64,000 bases of DNA from Bacteroidales bacterium (lineage in GTDB: Bacteria > Bacteroidota > Bacteroidia > Bacteroidales > Lentimicrobiaceae): contig JADJEQ010000006.1 in the NCBI GenBank assembly GCA_016709025.1, positions 223,331 to 287,330 on the forward strand, written 5' to 3'. Both the position numbers and the translations under genes were made by a program. The notes under the pieces are model-generated. The model had not been told where the DNA came from. It did not search any database and was given only the letters and a program-made list of their open reading frames with translations. How positions within the stretch are numbered: the first letter of the stretch is position 1; every line of letters begins with the position of its first letter. Of the stretch, positions 17,578 through 26,872 are shown piece by piece.

Positions 17578-19618
17578 TCTCTATCCTGATCCTCGCATCC
17601 ACAGCCACAACACCACCTGCATTGCCCAGCAAAGGATTGATATCCATTTCCACAATTTCAGGCGCTGCTTCACACAGCGCCGATAAACGGACTATCGCAT
17701 CCGCAAAAGCCGCTTCATTCACGCCTTCCTGTCCGCGAACACCCTGAATGATCTTATATGATTTGAGATTCCTGATCATTTCGCCGGCTTCCACAATTGA
17801 TACCGGTGATAAAGCAGTCTGAACATCCTTCAGCACTTCAATAAAAATGCCTCCCAATCCACATAGGATCATATGGCCGAACTTGGGTTCATATTTGGCT
17901 CCGGCAAAAATCTGGGTGCCTGATAGCATGGGCTGTATCAGAACAGCGGTGGTATCCTTAATCTGAATCATCCGGTTAAATTCCTGAAAAACAGCATTAT
18001 CGTCCAAAACATTCAACACCACACCACCTACATCTGATTTATGTACGGGGCCAACTACTTTCATTACCACAGGAAAACCCATGTTTTTAGCTGAATGGAC
18101 TGCATCAGGCGCATTGGTTACTACTGCTTCACCAGCCCTTGGAATTCCGGCTGCGTCAAGCAATTGCTGGACCTTTTCCGGCGAGAGATAGCCGTTTCCG
18201 GATGATTCAATTACCGTTCGTATTTTGCTCAGGTCAATAGCCGGAAGTGTGGCGATTGCAGCAGGAGGGGGTGTGTTGTATACTTTTGCCAGAGCGTTGC
18301 CGAAAACCACCTCATCGGGGAAATTGATTCTGCCCAGCCCAAGGAAATATTCAATTTCCTTTTTCACATTGATCACCGAAGGAAGGATCGGAAATATAGG
18401 TTTCCGGCAGGTATTCATTTTTTCATCAAGCAGTTTATAAACATCATAAACCTCAAACAGTCCGGGACTGCCGAAGATCACCGCCATGGCATCGATGTTG
18501 TCAAATTTCGAATCACAAAAATCGATGATATCTCCCAGGTTGGCTGCTGACCCGGTGGCTAGGAAATCGATGGGATTTGCAACCGAAGAGCCGGGGAGGA
18601 GTTTGGCCAATAATTCAGGGCTTTCAATGTGAGGTATTTCCAGACCGTTGTTCGACAGGGCATCGGTCAGCATAACAGCCGGCCCGCCGGCATGTGTGAT
18701 GATAGCGATATTTTTGCCGGTCAGTTTTTTGTGCATGAAAATGGCTGCAACTGTAGCCAGTTCTTCACGACCGTAGCATCGGACAATTCCTGCCTTTCTG
18801 AAGAGTGCGTCCACGGCAGTATCACTGCTTGCCAGTGCTCCTGTATGCGACGATGCAGCCCGGCTGCCTGCCGACGAACTGCCCGATTTGATGGCAGCTA
18901 TGTGGCATCCCTTGCTGATCAGAGAAGATGCATGCTTTAATAGTAAATCCGGTTTATTCACGCTTTCAATGTAGAGAAGCTTGACCTTTGAACTTGTTAC
19001 AGGATCATAATTTTCATCCAGGTATTGTAGTACCTCTTCCACACCCATCTGTGCGCTGTTGCCAACCGAATAGACGCTTGAAAATGAAAGACCGTTTGGG
19101 ATACCTGACTCCATAATGAAAACGGCAGTAGCACCTGAACCGGAAATGAAATCAACTCCTCTGGGATCAAGCCGGGGTATCGGGGTTGTAAACACAGAAG
19201 TGTGGTGTGTATTCATAACACCTATACAGTTTGGCCCGATCAGGCAGCCATTCACACTGTTTATGGTATCAACGATCTGCTGTTCAAGCAGGGCGCCGGC
19301 TTCGCTTTCTTCATGAAACCCGGCTGAGAGAATGATAAAAGCCCGGGTGTTTTTGTTTTTAGCAAGCAACTCCACTGTTTCCGGGCAATACTTTGCTGCA
19401 ATGGCCAGAATGGCAAGGTCACATTCCGGCAGATCATTCGGGTTCTGGTAGCACTTAATTCCCTGGATTTCGGTTTCTTTCGGATTGGTCACAAAGAGAT
19501 TTCCGCTGAATCCATGATCCAACAGGTTCTTCAGGACTTTTCCCCCGGGTTTGGTAACATCGTTTGAACCTCCGATTACAACAATGCTTTTCGGATGGAT
19601 TAATTGCTGATTTATCAT
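17564..19618 (-). CDS. Acyl-CoA synthetase, ADP-forming (acetate--CoA ligase family, fused subunits)
   Basis: A 684-residue single-chain NDP-forming acyl-CoA synthetase. Domain order: CoA-binding Rossmann domain (residues about 8-135, SIVVIGGSNDVTKPGG), two succinyl-CoA-ligase-like domains with the phosphohistidine His258 in SSHTGAL, and a C-terminal ATP-grasp domain (about 470-684, MKVVGPVHKSDVGGVVLNV, MDINPLL). The enzyme converts acyl-CoA, ADP and phosphate to acid, CoA and ATP, the energy-yielding last step for acyl-CoA made by 2-oxoacid:ferredoxin oxidoreductases. The acyl group (acetate, branched-chain or aryl) is not determined. The last residues KSKA and the stop are encoded within a heptamer repeat. 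Confidence 0.92.
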   Translation of the reverse strand: MINQQLIHPKSIVVIGGSNDVTKPGGKVLKNLLDHGFSGNLFVTNPKETEIQGIKCYQNPNDLPECDLAILAIAAKYCPETVELLAKNKNTRAFIILSAGFHEESEAGALLEQQIVDTINSVNGCLIGPNCIGVMNTHHTSVFTTPIPRLDPRGVDFISGSGATAVFIMESGIPNGLSFSSVYSVGNSAQMGVEEVLQYLDENYDPVTSSKVKLLYIESVNKPDLLLKHASSLISKGCHIAAIKSGSSSAGSRAASSHTGALASSDTAVDALFRKAGIVRCYGREELATVAAIFMHKKLTGKNIAIITHAGGPAVMLTDALSNNGLEIPHIESPELLAKLLPGSSVANPIDFLATGSAANLGDIIDFCDSKFDNIDAMAVIFGSPGLFEVYDVYKLLDEKMNTCRKPIFPILPSVINVKKEIEYFLGLGRINFPDEVVFGNALAKVYNTPPPAAIATLPAIDLSKIRTVIESSGNGYLSPEKVQQLLDAAGIPRAGEAVVTNAPDAVHSAKNMGFPVVMKVVGPVHKSDVGGVVLNVLDDNAVFQEFNRMIQIKDTTAVLIQPMLSGTQIFAGAKYEPKFGHMILCGLGGIFIEVLKDVQTALSPVSIVEAGEMIRNLKSYKIIQGVRGQEGVNEAAFADAIVRLSALCEAAPEIVEMDINPLLGNAGGVVAVDARIRIEKSKA

Positions 19619-19792
19619 GATAATGAATGATTTATGAAATTAATTGCAGGTAATTCCCGGCGGTTTTCAGGCTGCGAAGGTATGAAAAGGAAAAGTTTCT
19701 GAGAATTCTTTAATAAAAAAGTACACTCCCGCACATCAGTTTGATGAAACCCATGAAATGTCAGATTTTCAGCCTTTAAAAAATAAAATTGA

Positions 19793-20554
19793 TTACATGA
19801 AAAATGGTGTGAAAACCGGTGTCTCTTTTTTATATTCTTCCCAGTCTGCCCGGCCCTCATACTTCTTTTCCAGCACAGGGACACCTGAAACGTAGCGTAG
19901 CAAGATTGTGATAGCTATGGGACTGATGATGGTATAAATTCCATCCACGACAGGCACGGCCATGAGCCAGACACCCCACCAGAGCAAAGCTTCACCAAAA
20001 TAGTTGGGATGGCGTGTATATTTCCACAGTCCTGTGGTGATGAGTTGACCGGAATTTGAAGGATCTTTCTTAAAAGCAACCATTTGATGGTCGCCGATGG
20101 TTTCAAAAAGAAAACCTGTTATGAAGATCAGAAATCCGGCTATATCAAGCATTCCGGAATCTACAGAGGCACCATTATTAATATGTAACACCGGCCAGGC
20201 CATCACCAGCATAAAAAAGCCCTGTAGCATAAATATCTGAAGGAAGCTGCGAAGAATGAAAAATTTCCATGTATGGCGCCGGTTGGCATAACGAAAATCC
20301 TCACCCCGACCGCGGTTACGTAAGTAAATATGAATGGTGAGCCGCAATCCCCAGATCACAACCAAAGCGCTGACCAGTAGCTTTTTAAAGTCAGTTGAAT
20401 CAGTTTGCCACAAACTGTATGCAGTGAGGACAATAAGCCCCGGCCCCCGGAAAATATCCACAATCGAATTGTCTTTCACCACGAGGGCAATGATAAAGAC
20501 AACCGTCATAAAAGCCAGGATAACAAGGGCGGCTTCGGAAATATATCCAAACAT
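19793..20554 (-). CDS. DUF1295 membrane protein (steroid 5-alpha-reductase-like)
   Basis: A 253-residue polytopic membrane protein with about seven hydrophobic segments. The C-terminal half has the family signature LITTGLWKYTRHPNYFGEALLWWGVWL, related to steroid 5-alpha-reductase and isoprenylcysteine methyltransferase folds, then a final VPVLEKKYEGRADWEEYKKETPVFTPFF. DUF1295 proteins are of unknown substrate, with a reductase role inferred by fold. It is 172 bases upstream of the synthetase gene in the same direction; no functional link is evident. Confidence 0.88.
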   Translation of the reverse strand: MFGYISEAALVILAFMTVVFIIALVVKDNSIVDIFRGPGLIVLTAYSLWQTDSTDFKKLLVSALVVIWGLRLTIHIYLRNRGRGEDFRYANRRHTWKFFILRSFLQIFMLQGFFMLVMAWPVLHINNGASVDSGMLDIAGFLIFITGFLFETIGDHQMVAFKKDPSNSGQLITTGLWKYTRHPNYFGEALLWWGVWLMAVPVVDGIYTIISPIAITILLRYVSGVPVLEKKYEGRADWEEYKKETPVFTPFFM

Positions 20555-20602
20555 AGGTACTGGATTTAATCAAATTGCACGAAAGAATTTCGTTCAGAGT
20601 CC

Positions 20603-20637
20603 AAAAAAAAACCGGAAAAGCAATTGCAATTCCGGTT
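20603..20637 (-). terminator. Terminator of the DAK2-DegV gene
   Basis: Seven-base stem AACCGGA / TCCGGTT around a self-complementary loop (CAATTG), followed by eight T when read on the minus strand. It lies 20 bases past the stop codon at 20657. Confidence 0.8.
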
Positions 20638-20656
20638 CAGAATTTTTATTGAAGAA

Positions 20657-22468
20657 CTAATCTTCAAACATGATAGACAAAGCAACTACACCGGGTCCAA
20701 CATTTACACCAAGTACCGGAGAAGCATCGTTCACAAATTCGGGATCAAGGCCGCTGATTTCCTTCATTTTTTCTGCAAACCAGTTGGCTGTGCTGATGTT
20801 CCGCGCATGCGATATGGAATATCCCCATATCTTACGATCAGCAGACATGCTTTTTACTTTTGAAAGAATCAGCTCCATGCTTCCCTTTTCAGTGAATGGT
20901 TTCCCGAAAGCCTCAGTCCGGCCTTCATCATTCACTGTAACAATTGGTTTCAGGTTAAGCAATGAGCCAATCAGACCCTTGGTATAACTAACCCTTCCGC
21001 TTTTTACCATATACTTAATGGTTTTGGAAGAGACGAGCATTTTGGTATTCTTTGACCAGGTATCAAGATTATTTACTACATCCTCATGTGTTGCCCCGTT
21101 TTCTATTGCTTTGGCTGCGCGAAGCACCACCAGTCCCAGTCCGCTGGATAAACGCTTTGAATTAAGTACATTGATTTTTTTGCCACTGTGTTCAGCAACA
21201 GCATGTGATGCTTTGGAACTATTACTCCAGGTTCCGCTCAGGGCAGCACTGATATGAATTCCGATAACAGAATCATAATGACTGGCTAAATAGGAATACC
21301 GGTTAAAAAAGTCTTTGTATGCAGGCTGGGCAGTCGAAGGATAGCTCGTAGCCTTATCAATCATCGAATAAAACTGGGCAGGGAGAATGGTAAGCCTGTC
21401 GAGGAAATATGTTTCTCCGAAATGAACGCTTAATGGTACAACATGCAACTGATATTTTTCTATCAGTTCCTGCGGAATATCGCAGGTAGAATCTGTTAAC
21501 AAAGCAATCGGATATTTGGCATTTGTAACGATTTCATGCTGCATCACCATATCGTCCACTTTCTGATAAGTGATGTTGCCATACTTCGATAAAACCTTCA
21601 TTGCTTTTGCAGGATGATCGGTGTGGATATGGACACGCATTTTCTTTGCCGATCCGGCAACCACCATCGAATCGCCCATATGGGCAATGCCTTTGCGAAC
21701 CTGGGTTAAATCAGTTTTCTTCTTCTCGTCCAGCATCAACATGGCTTCGGTACAATATCTGAACGTTATTTCATCATGTGAAACTATTTCAGAATCGGCA
21801 ATGACAACCGTTTCACGACCTGAAAGCAACTTTCGCAGTTCACCGGCCTTAACAAATTCAACCATGCCCTGCAGAAAAACCACAAAGCCTTTGGCACCGG
21901 CATCCACCACATTTGATTTGGCAAGCACGGCAAGCTGACCGGTAGTGGCCTGAAGCGATTCAAGTGCCTTCTGATAGGCCTGCGCAAGCAATTCAATAAA
22001 ATCCTGAATTGTATCCTTTAGAATATAAATAAACTCTGCCCATTCCCTGATCACAGTGATCATGGTTCCTTCAACCGGGTTGGCTATGGCTTCATAAGCG
22101 TAAGTAACTGCCTTCTTGATAATTTCAGCAAAGGTGTCAACACTCACAGTTTCATATTTTTGAATTTCATTGCTGAAACCATAAATAAACTGTGCGAAAA
22201 TGATGCCTGAATTACCTCTTGCACCCGTAAGTGCTGCATCGGCAAGCGCTGCAGCAGTTAATTTGAGATCTGAAGTCGGAATAGGGCTTTCAACAATCGA
22301 CCGCATGGTCGAAGCAAGGTTGGTCCCGGTATCTGCATCAGCGACCGGAAAAACATTGATTTTGTTGATTAACACCTGGTTCTCGAAAATTTTTTGTGCT
22401 CCTGCCAGAAAACTGTAGTATAAAGTTTTTCCGTCGAGTTCTGTAACTGATTTTGAAGGAGTGCTCAA
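20657..22468 (-). CDS. DAK2-DegV fusion protein (FakA-like kinase joined to FakB-like fatty-acid-binding domain)
   Basis: A 603-residue protein. Residues about 10-200 are a DAK2/DhaL-type ATP-binding domain (INVFPVADADTGTN, metal-binding Asp44/Asp46). Residues about 230-315 match the FakA middle domain (YCTEAML..., GDSMVVAG, RVHIHTDHPAKA, YQKVDDM). Residues about 318-603 are a DegV/FakB fold (IALLTDSTCDIP, VVPLSVHF, Thr-rich ISAALSGTW). In Firmicutes FakA phosphorylates fatty acids held by separate FakB proteins; here both are on one chain. The only usable start is TTG at 22468: no ATG precedes the LDG motif, and a stop codon lies upstream in frame. Fatty acid phosphorylation is inferred. Confidence 0.88.
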   Translation of the reverse strand: MSTPSKSVTELDGKTLYYSFLAGAQKIFENQVLINKINVFPVADADTGTNLASTMRSIVESPIPTSDLKLTAAALADAALTGARGNSGIIFAQFIYGFSNEIQKYETVSVDTFAEIIKKAVTYAYEAIANPVEGTMITVIREWAEFIYILKDTIQDFIELLAQAYQKALESLQATTGQLAVLAKSNVVDAGAKGFVVFLQGMVEFVKAGELRKLLSGRETVVIADSEIVSHDEITFRYCTEAMLMLDEKKKTDLTQVRKGIAHMGDSMVVAGSAKKMRVHIHTDHPAKAMKVLSKYGNITYQKVDDMVMQHEIVTNAKYPIALLTDSTCDIPQELIEKYQLHVVPLSVHFGETYFLDRLTILPAQFYSMIDKATSYPSTAQPAYKDFFNRYSYLASHYDSVIGIHISAALSGTWSNSSKASHAVAEHSGKKINVLNSKRLSSGLGLVVLRAAKAIENGATHEDVVNNLDTWSKNTKMLVSSKTIKYMVKSGRVSYTKGLIGSLLNLKPIVTVNDEGRTEAFGKPFTEKGSMELILSKVKSMSADRKIWGYSISHARNISTANWFAEKMKEISGLDPEFVNDASPVLGVNVGPGVVALSIMFED

Positions 22469-22755
22469 AGTCTGGTTTTTGATTAAACAAATTAAAGCTA
22501 ATTAACAAGCTATTTGCCAAAATGTTAGCGACCAAAATAAAAAAGTGACATATTGCGTCAGGGAATCAATTGGATACCGGTTACATCACGATCCGGGCCA
22601 AAGTGAGTTTATCAGGATGCAAATGTAATTCATAAAAAAATTAAAGAAGTACTGTGTTAAAATGAGGATTGAAATTTTAATCCTGTTTTAATACATTACT
22701 TTAAATAAGCTTCACAATATCAATTATATATATGTATTTACCTGTTGATATCTTT

Positions 22756-23262
22756 TTATTTTACCCGTTTAAAATTTTTCAGATTACCTTCCCTGATAAT
22801 CTGATTAAGTTCAGATTCAATGTCTTTGAAATCACTTTTCCTTCCGCAGAGATACATTTCTGTCAACGGATCACTCTCAAGAATCATTTTCATCAATTCA
22901 TTTGAATCCGGTGTGTGATTGAGCCGGTTGTATTCATAATAAGTCCATTTTAAAAATGCACAACCCTCTCCGATACCGCGCTGGTCAAGTAAATAACCGT
23001 CTTCCAGCTTCACGGGTAAGGTGGGTTCACCATTGATAAAAACATCAGATGGTGCGGGGTATGATACAATAGACTTTTTGTCTGCCGACAGATTCACGGG
23101 TACATGAAGGTAATAATTCTCTTTGGTCTTATAAATAACAACCTTTGGCCCTGTTACTTTATTGCCGTTGGATGATTCATTTAAATGTGATTTAGGTTTA
23201 CAACCGAAAAACAATAGTACCGGAGCAATTGTTAACAATAGAAAATAAGTTGTTCTTCTCAT
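22756..23262 (-). CDS. Hypothetical lipoprotein
   Basis: A 168-residue protein of unknown function. From the ATG at 23262 it starts MRRTTYFLLLTIAPVLLFFGC, a clear lipoprotein signal with Cys21. The mature part is hydrophilic and carries three further cysteines (GEGCAFL, LCGRKS region), with YYLHVPVNLSADKKS as a possible strand. The frame runs 12 codons upstream of this ATG, but that start would put 12 polar residues before the signal. It stands alone, divergent from the DUF1573 gene. Confidence 0.6.
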   Translation of the reverse strand: MRRTTYFLLLTIAPVLLFFGCKPKSHLNESSNGNKVTGPKVVIYKTKENYYLHVPVNLSADKKSIVSYPAPSDVFINGEPTLPVKLEDGYLLDQRGIGEGCAFLKWTYYEYNRLNHTPDSNELMKMILESDPLTEMYLCGRKSDFKDIESELNQIIREGNLKNFKRVK

Positions 23263-23528
23263 AATTTTTGTGTGATTTAAATAAGCAATGCAATTCAATT
23301 TCCTTTGTGATTTTTATTCTGCAATGCAAATATCGGCTTTTTTTCACCCATTTCTTTCAACACTACACGAGGAAAAAAGTAAAAAAGTGGAAAATGTATT
23401 TATTTGGTACAATAGTTGGGAAGATAAAAAATACCCCAAAATATTAGAGATGGTAAAATTTTTATTTAATTTTGTGCTGTCACTAAGGATAACTAACGCT
23501 TTTTGAAAATAATAAAACCAAAATTGAA

Positions 23529-23999
23529 ATGAAAAAATCAGTTTCATTACTAATTGCAGTAATTCTTGGAATAGGTTCAGTTCTTGCTCAGGACGTTAAG
23601 ACCGAAACTCCTGCTCCAAATCCCAATGCACCCGAAATCACTTTCGACAAATTGGTTCATGACTACGGCACGCTCTATGTTCAGGGAGATGGCAATTGCG
23701 AATTTGTTTTTACCAACAATGGCAAAGAACCGCTGATTCTTTCAAGTGTTAAGTCTTCATGTGGTTGCACTGTGCCGAGTTGGCCACGCGAACCAATCCT
23801 TCCCGGCAAAAAGGAATCAATTAAAGTTAAGTATGATACAAACAGAGTGGGACCAATCAACAAAACCATTACTGTAATGTCTAATGCAAAAAATTCTCCG
23901 GTTGTTTTAAAAATTGCCGGTAATATCATACAGAAGCCACAGGACAACACTGTGCCTGAGAAGAATGTCAGCAGCGGATCGGTACCGGTTTCAAAATAA
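23529..23999 (+). CDS. DUF1573 family secreted protein
   Basis: A 156-residue exported protein: signal peptide MKKSVSLLIAVILGIGSVLAQ, then one Ig-like DUF1573 domain. The hallmarks are FDKLVHDYGTLYVQGDGNCEFVFTN, then GKEPLILSSVKSSCGCTVP with the invariant CGC, and GPINKTITVMSNAKNSPVVLKIAGN. The family is abundant in Bacteroidota, located in the periplasm or surface; the role is unknown. A strong terminator follows directly. Confidence 0.93.
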   Translation: MKKSVSLLIAVILGIGSVLAQDVKTETPAPNPNAPEITFDKLVHDYGTLYVQGDGNCEFVFTNNGKEPLILSSVKSSCGCTVPSWPREPILPGKKESIKVKYDTNRVGPINKTITVMSNAKNSPVVLKIAGNIIQKPQDNTVPEKNVSSGSVPVSK

Positions 24000-24021
24000 C
24001 ATTTTTTTAAGTGATCAGATT

Positions 24022-24048
24022 AGCCGGGTTATCCCGGCTTTTTTTTTA
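24022..24048 (+). terminator. Rho-independent terminator
   Basis: AGCCGGG-TTAT-CCCGGCT followed by nine T. It lies 22 bases after the DUF1573 stop codon. Confidence 0.92.
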
Positions 24049-24236
24049 TAATGCCGGGCTATTTGTATAAATGAAACCCCGGATTACTTAGGAAAATACC
24101 GACCTGAGAGATTTTTGCAATTAACCAAACCATGATATTGCTTTATGGTGAATTGCTTGTAAATTCCATATCTCTTAAGAGATTTTTCTTTTCAAATCAT
24201 TTAATCCGGATTAGGTAAAAAATGGAATTACATTTT

Positions 24237-24267
24237 TTTGGAACTCATGAAATTGCTTATACCTTTG
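24237..24267 (+). promoter_or_regulatory. Bacteroidota sigma-ABfr-type promoter
   Basis: TTTG at 24237-24240 (-33 box), exactly 19 bases, then TACCTTTG at 24260-24267 (-7 box, consensus TAnnTTTG). Both elements are perfect. It lies 38 bases before the ATG of the aminotransferase at 24306 and gives a leader of about 30 bases. Confidence 0.8.
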
Positions 24268-24305
24268 CTCCGGTTTTTACACAACTACTGCAAAAAAAAT
24301 AAACC

Positions 24306-25502
24306 ATGCCAAAGATTTCAGAACGCGGTTGTCAGATGCCCGCATCACCTATCCGAAAATTAGTACCCTATGCCGAAGCTGCTAAAAAGAGGGGTATCAA
24401 AGTATTTCATCTTAATATAGGGCAACCTGATATTCAAACCCCCGATGTTGCACTGAAAGCCATCAGGGAGTTTGACCAGAAAGTGATCGAATACAGCCAC
24501 TCGGCGGGCAATGAAAGTTACAGAAGAAAACTTGCCGTTTATTATCAGGGAATCGGGATTGATATCAATCATGAAGAGATCATTATCACTACCGGAGGCT
24601 CAGAAGCTATTTCATTTGCTTTTAAAGTGTGTATGAACCCAGGCGATGAAGTGATCATTCCGGAGCCGTTTTACACCAACTACAATGCATTTGCGCTGGC
24701 AGCCGGTGTAAAAGTGGTGCCAATCACCTCAAAAATCAGCGATGGTTTTGCTCTTCCTCCGATCAGTGAATTTGAAAAATCCATCACACCCAGGACCAAA
24801 GCCATCATGGTTTGCAATCCCAATAACCCGACCGGCTACCTTTACAGTAAAGAAGAACTTTTGCAATTGCGTGATTTGGTTATCAAACACGACCTCTACC
24901 TGTTTGCCGACGAAGTCTATCGTGAATTCTGTTATGACGGCAACAGTCATTTCTCTGTTATGAACCTAGAAGGTCTTGAGGAACATGCTGTTTTAATGGA
25001 TTCAGTTTCTAAAAGATACAGTGAATGTGGTGTCAGGATTGGTGCCCTGATTTCAAAAAATAAAAAACTGATTGCCACAGCCCTTAAATTTGCCCAGGCC
25101 CGCCTCAGCCCACCATCACTCGGACAGGTAATCGGTGAGGCTTCGCTTGAAACACCTGCTTCCTATTTCAAAGAGGTTTACGACGAGTATATATCACGCC
25201 GGAATCTCGTTATTGAAGAACTGAATAAGATTCCGGGAGTATATGCACCATTGCCAAAAGGAGCTTTCTATTCCGTTATCAGCCTGCCCATTGATGATGC
25301 TGATGTATTCTGTCAGTGGCTACTTGAAGATTTTGAGTATGATAAACAAACAGTAATGCTTGCTCCGGCTACAGGCTTCTATGCGACCCCCGGATTAGGC
25401 AGGAATGAAGTCAGGATAGCCTATGTGCTTAAAAAGGAAGACCTTAAAAATGCCGTTAAGTGCCTTGAAGAAGCGCTTAAAGTGTATCCCGGTAAACTGT
25501 AA
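24306..25502 (+). CDS. PLP-dependent aminotransferase (aspartate aminotransferase-like)
   Basis: A 398-residue fold-type I aminotransferase, close in length to thermophilic-type aspartate aminotransferases. The PLP lysine is Lys236 in DSVSKRYSECGVRIG. VCNPNNPTGYL and FADEVYREF supply the Asn and Asp/Tyr cofactor contacts, and an arginine in NEVRIAYV near the C terminus should bind the substrate carboxylate. It has its own promoter (24237-24267) and terminator (25517-25551) and so is a single-gene unit. It should swap amino groups between an amino acid and 2-oxoglutarate; substrate preference unknown. Confidence 0.9.
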   Translation: MPKISERGCQMPASPIRKLVPYAEAAKKRGIKVFHLNIGQPDIQTPDVALKAIREFDQKVIEYSHSAGNESYRRKLAVYYQGIGIDINHEEIIITTGGSEAISFAFKVCMNPGDEVIIPEPFYTNYNAFALAAGVKVVPITSKISDGFALPPISEFEKSITPRTKAIMVCNPNNPTGYLYSKEELLQLRDLVIKHDLYLFADEVYREFCYDGNSHFSVMNLEGLEEHAVLMDSVSKRYSECGVRIGALISKNKKLIATALKFAQARLSPPSLGQVIGEASLETPASYFKEVYDEYISRRNLVIEELNKIPGVYAPLPKGAFYSVISLPIDDADVFCQWLLEDFEYDKQTVMLAPATGFYATPGLGRNEVRIAYVLKKEDLKNAVKCLEEALKVYPGKL

Positions 25503-25516
25503 AAAATCCTCAATCT

Positions 25517-25551
25517 AAAAACAAAAAGGGCTTAAGGCCCTTTTTGTTTTT
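25517..25551. terminator. Bidirectional terminator
   Basis: Near-perfect palindrome AAAAACAAAAAGGGC-TTAA-GGCCCTTTTTGTTTTT between two convergent genes. The stop codon of the minus-strand NamZ gene overlaps its edge. Confidence 0.92.
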
Positions 25552-26794
25552 AGAAATCATGGTAAAGAAGATATTTATGCCTTATTTTTTGAAATTTTAT
25601 CAGGTCTTCCTGCCAGGAGGCTTTAATCTCATCCTCGCTTAAGCCAGCCTCCAATTGTTGACGCAATTTTCCCGACCCAGCTAACTTATTGAAGAAAGGA
25701 GTGAAAAATTCCGACTTAACCGGATAGGAATTATACATCAATATTAACCATTTCAGTCTGATACCCGGGTTTAACAATATATCAGGAACCTCATCCCTGA
25801 GATCATAACCTGTACATTCTATTCCTTTATAAGCCGGATTGAGACTGGCTCCTTCGCGGGGCTCCGGGGTAAAATGGTAGTTACCACCTGTATATCCGGG
25901 GTATCCGATGATACTAAACGGTTTATCGGTTCCACGCCCTACACTTACCACAGTACCTTCAAATAAACAAAGTGAAGGATAAAGGTAAACCGATTCCATA
26001 TCCGGAAGGTTAGGCGAAGGCCTGACCGGAAGATTGTAATATTTTTTGTGATTATAGCCGGAAACTTCCACCCAGTCCAGATTGCACAACAGGCTGTCTT
26101 TAAGCCATAACTCGCCATTTACCATACGGGCATATTCAGCCATTGTCATCCCATGTACAATAGGAATAGCGTGCATTCCAACAAATGAATTGTACCCTTT
26201 TTCCAGCATTGGCCCGTCAATGTAATAACCATTGGGGTTGGGTCTGTCTAATACCAATAATGATATTTTGTTCTCTGCACAAGCCTCCATCACCAGCGTA
26301 AGGGTTGAAATGTAGGTATAAAACCTGGTTCCTACATCTTGCAGGTCAAACATCATGAGATCAATACCTGTCAGATCTTCCGGCGTGGGTTTACGGTGAT
26401 CTCCGTAAAGTGAAATCAGCGGCAGGCCGGTTTTTGCATCGGTGTTATTGCCCACTGTTTCTCCGGCCTCAGCCTGCCCCCGGAATCCATGCTCAGGCGA
26501 AAAAACTTTAACCACTTGTATTCCGGCTGATAGTAAACTGTCAACAAGATGAACATTACCGATTAATGAAGTTTGATTGGCAACAATACCTATCCGTTTC
26601 CCCTCAATTTTATTAAAATATTGCCTGGTGCGTTCGGCTGCCGGCCTCATTAAATGGCTGGGCGAGGTTTCAGATGTTATATTTTTACTTTCCGGAACGG
26701 CAGGGGAGGGCTGCGACTTTTGAAGACGTTTGGATTGGTTACAGGAAACAACAACAAGTGAAATAAACAGGAATACTATTCTGGAGTATCGCAT
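25550..26794 (-). CDS. namZ: NamZ-type exo-beta-N-acetylmuramidase (DUF1343, GH171), lipoprotein
   Basis: A 414-residue lipoprotein (lipobox VVSC after MRYSRIVFLFISLVV). The DUF1343 domain begins with GKRIGIVANQTSLIG, then VVKVFSPEHGFRGQAEAGE, LYGDHRKPT, DLMMFDLQDVGTRFYTYI and LDRPNPNG, all strongly conserved. Characterised members release terminal N-acetylmuramic acid from peptidoglycan fragments (family GH171). The lipid anchor places it in the periplasm, where it would act in cell-wall recycling; Mpl, a recycling ligase, is encoded at 30416. It is transcribed alone, divergent from the LolE-like permease. Confidence 0.88.
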   Translation of the reverse strand: MRYSRIVFLFISLVVVSCNQSKRLQKSQPSPAVPESKNITSETSPSHLMRPAAERTRQYFNKIEGKRIGIVANQTSLIGNVHLVDSLLSAGIQVVKVFSPEHGFRGQAEAGETVGNNTDAKTGLPLISLYGDHRKPTPEDLTGIDLMMFDLQDVGTRFYTYISTLTLVMEACAENKISLLVLDRPNPNGYYIDGPMLEKGYNSFVGMHAIPIVHGMTMAEYARMVNGELWLKDSLLCNLDWVEVSGYNHKKYYNLPVRPSPNLPDMESVYLYPSLCLFEGTVVSVGRGTDKPFSIIGYPGYTGGNYHFTPEPREGASLNPAYKGIECTGYDLRDEVPDILLNPGIRLKWLILMYNSYPVKSEFFTPFFNKLAGSGKLRQQLEAGLSEDEIKASWQEDLIKFQKIRHKYLLYHDF

Positions 26795-26847
26795 TTTATG
26801 GAATACGTTTAAAGGATTCTTCTACCGCAAAGTTAAACCTAAACACT

Positions 26848-26855
26848 TAACTTTG
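26848..26855 (+). promoter_or_regulatory. Candidate -7 box (TAACTTTG)
   Basis: TAACTTTG fits TAnnTTTG. No TTTG is present at the right distance upstream. Transcription from here would begin only about ten bases before the TTG start at 26873, giving a very short leader. Confidence 0.4.
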
Positions 26856-26872
26856 CAGCAAAGTAAACGAAC

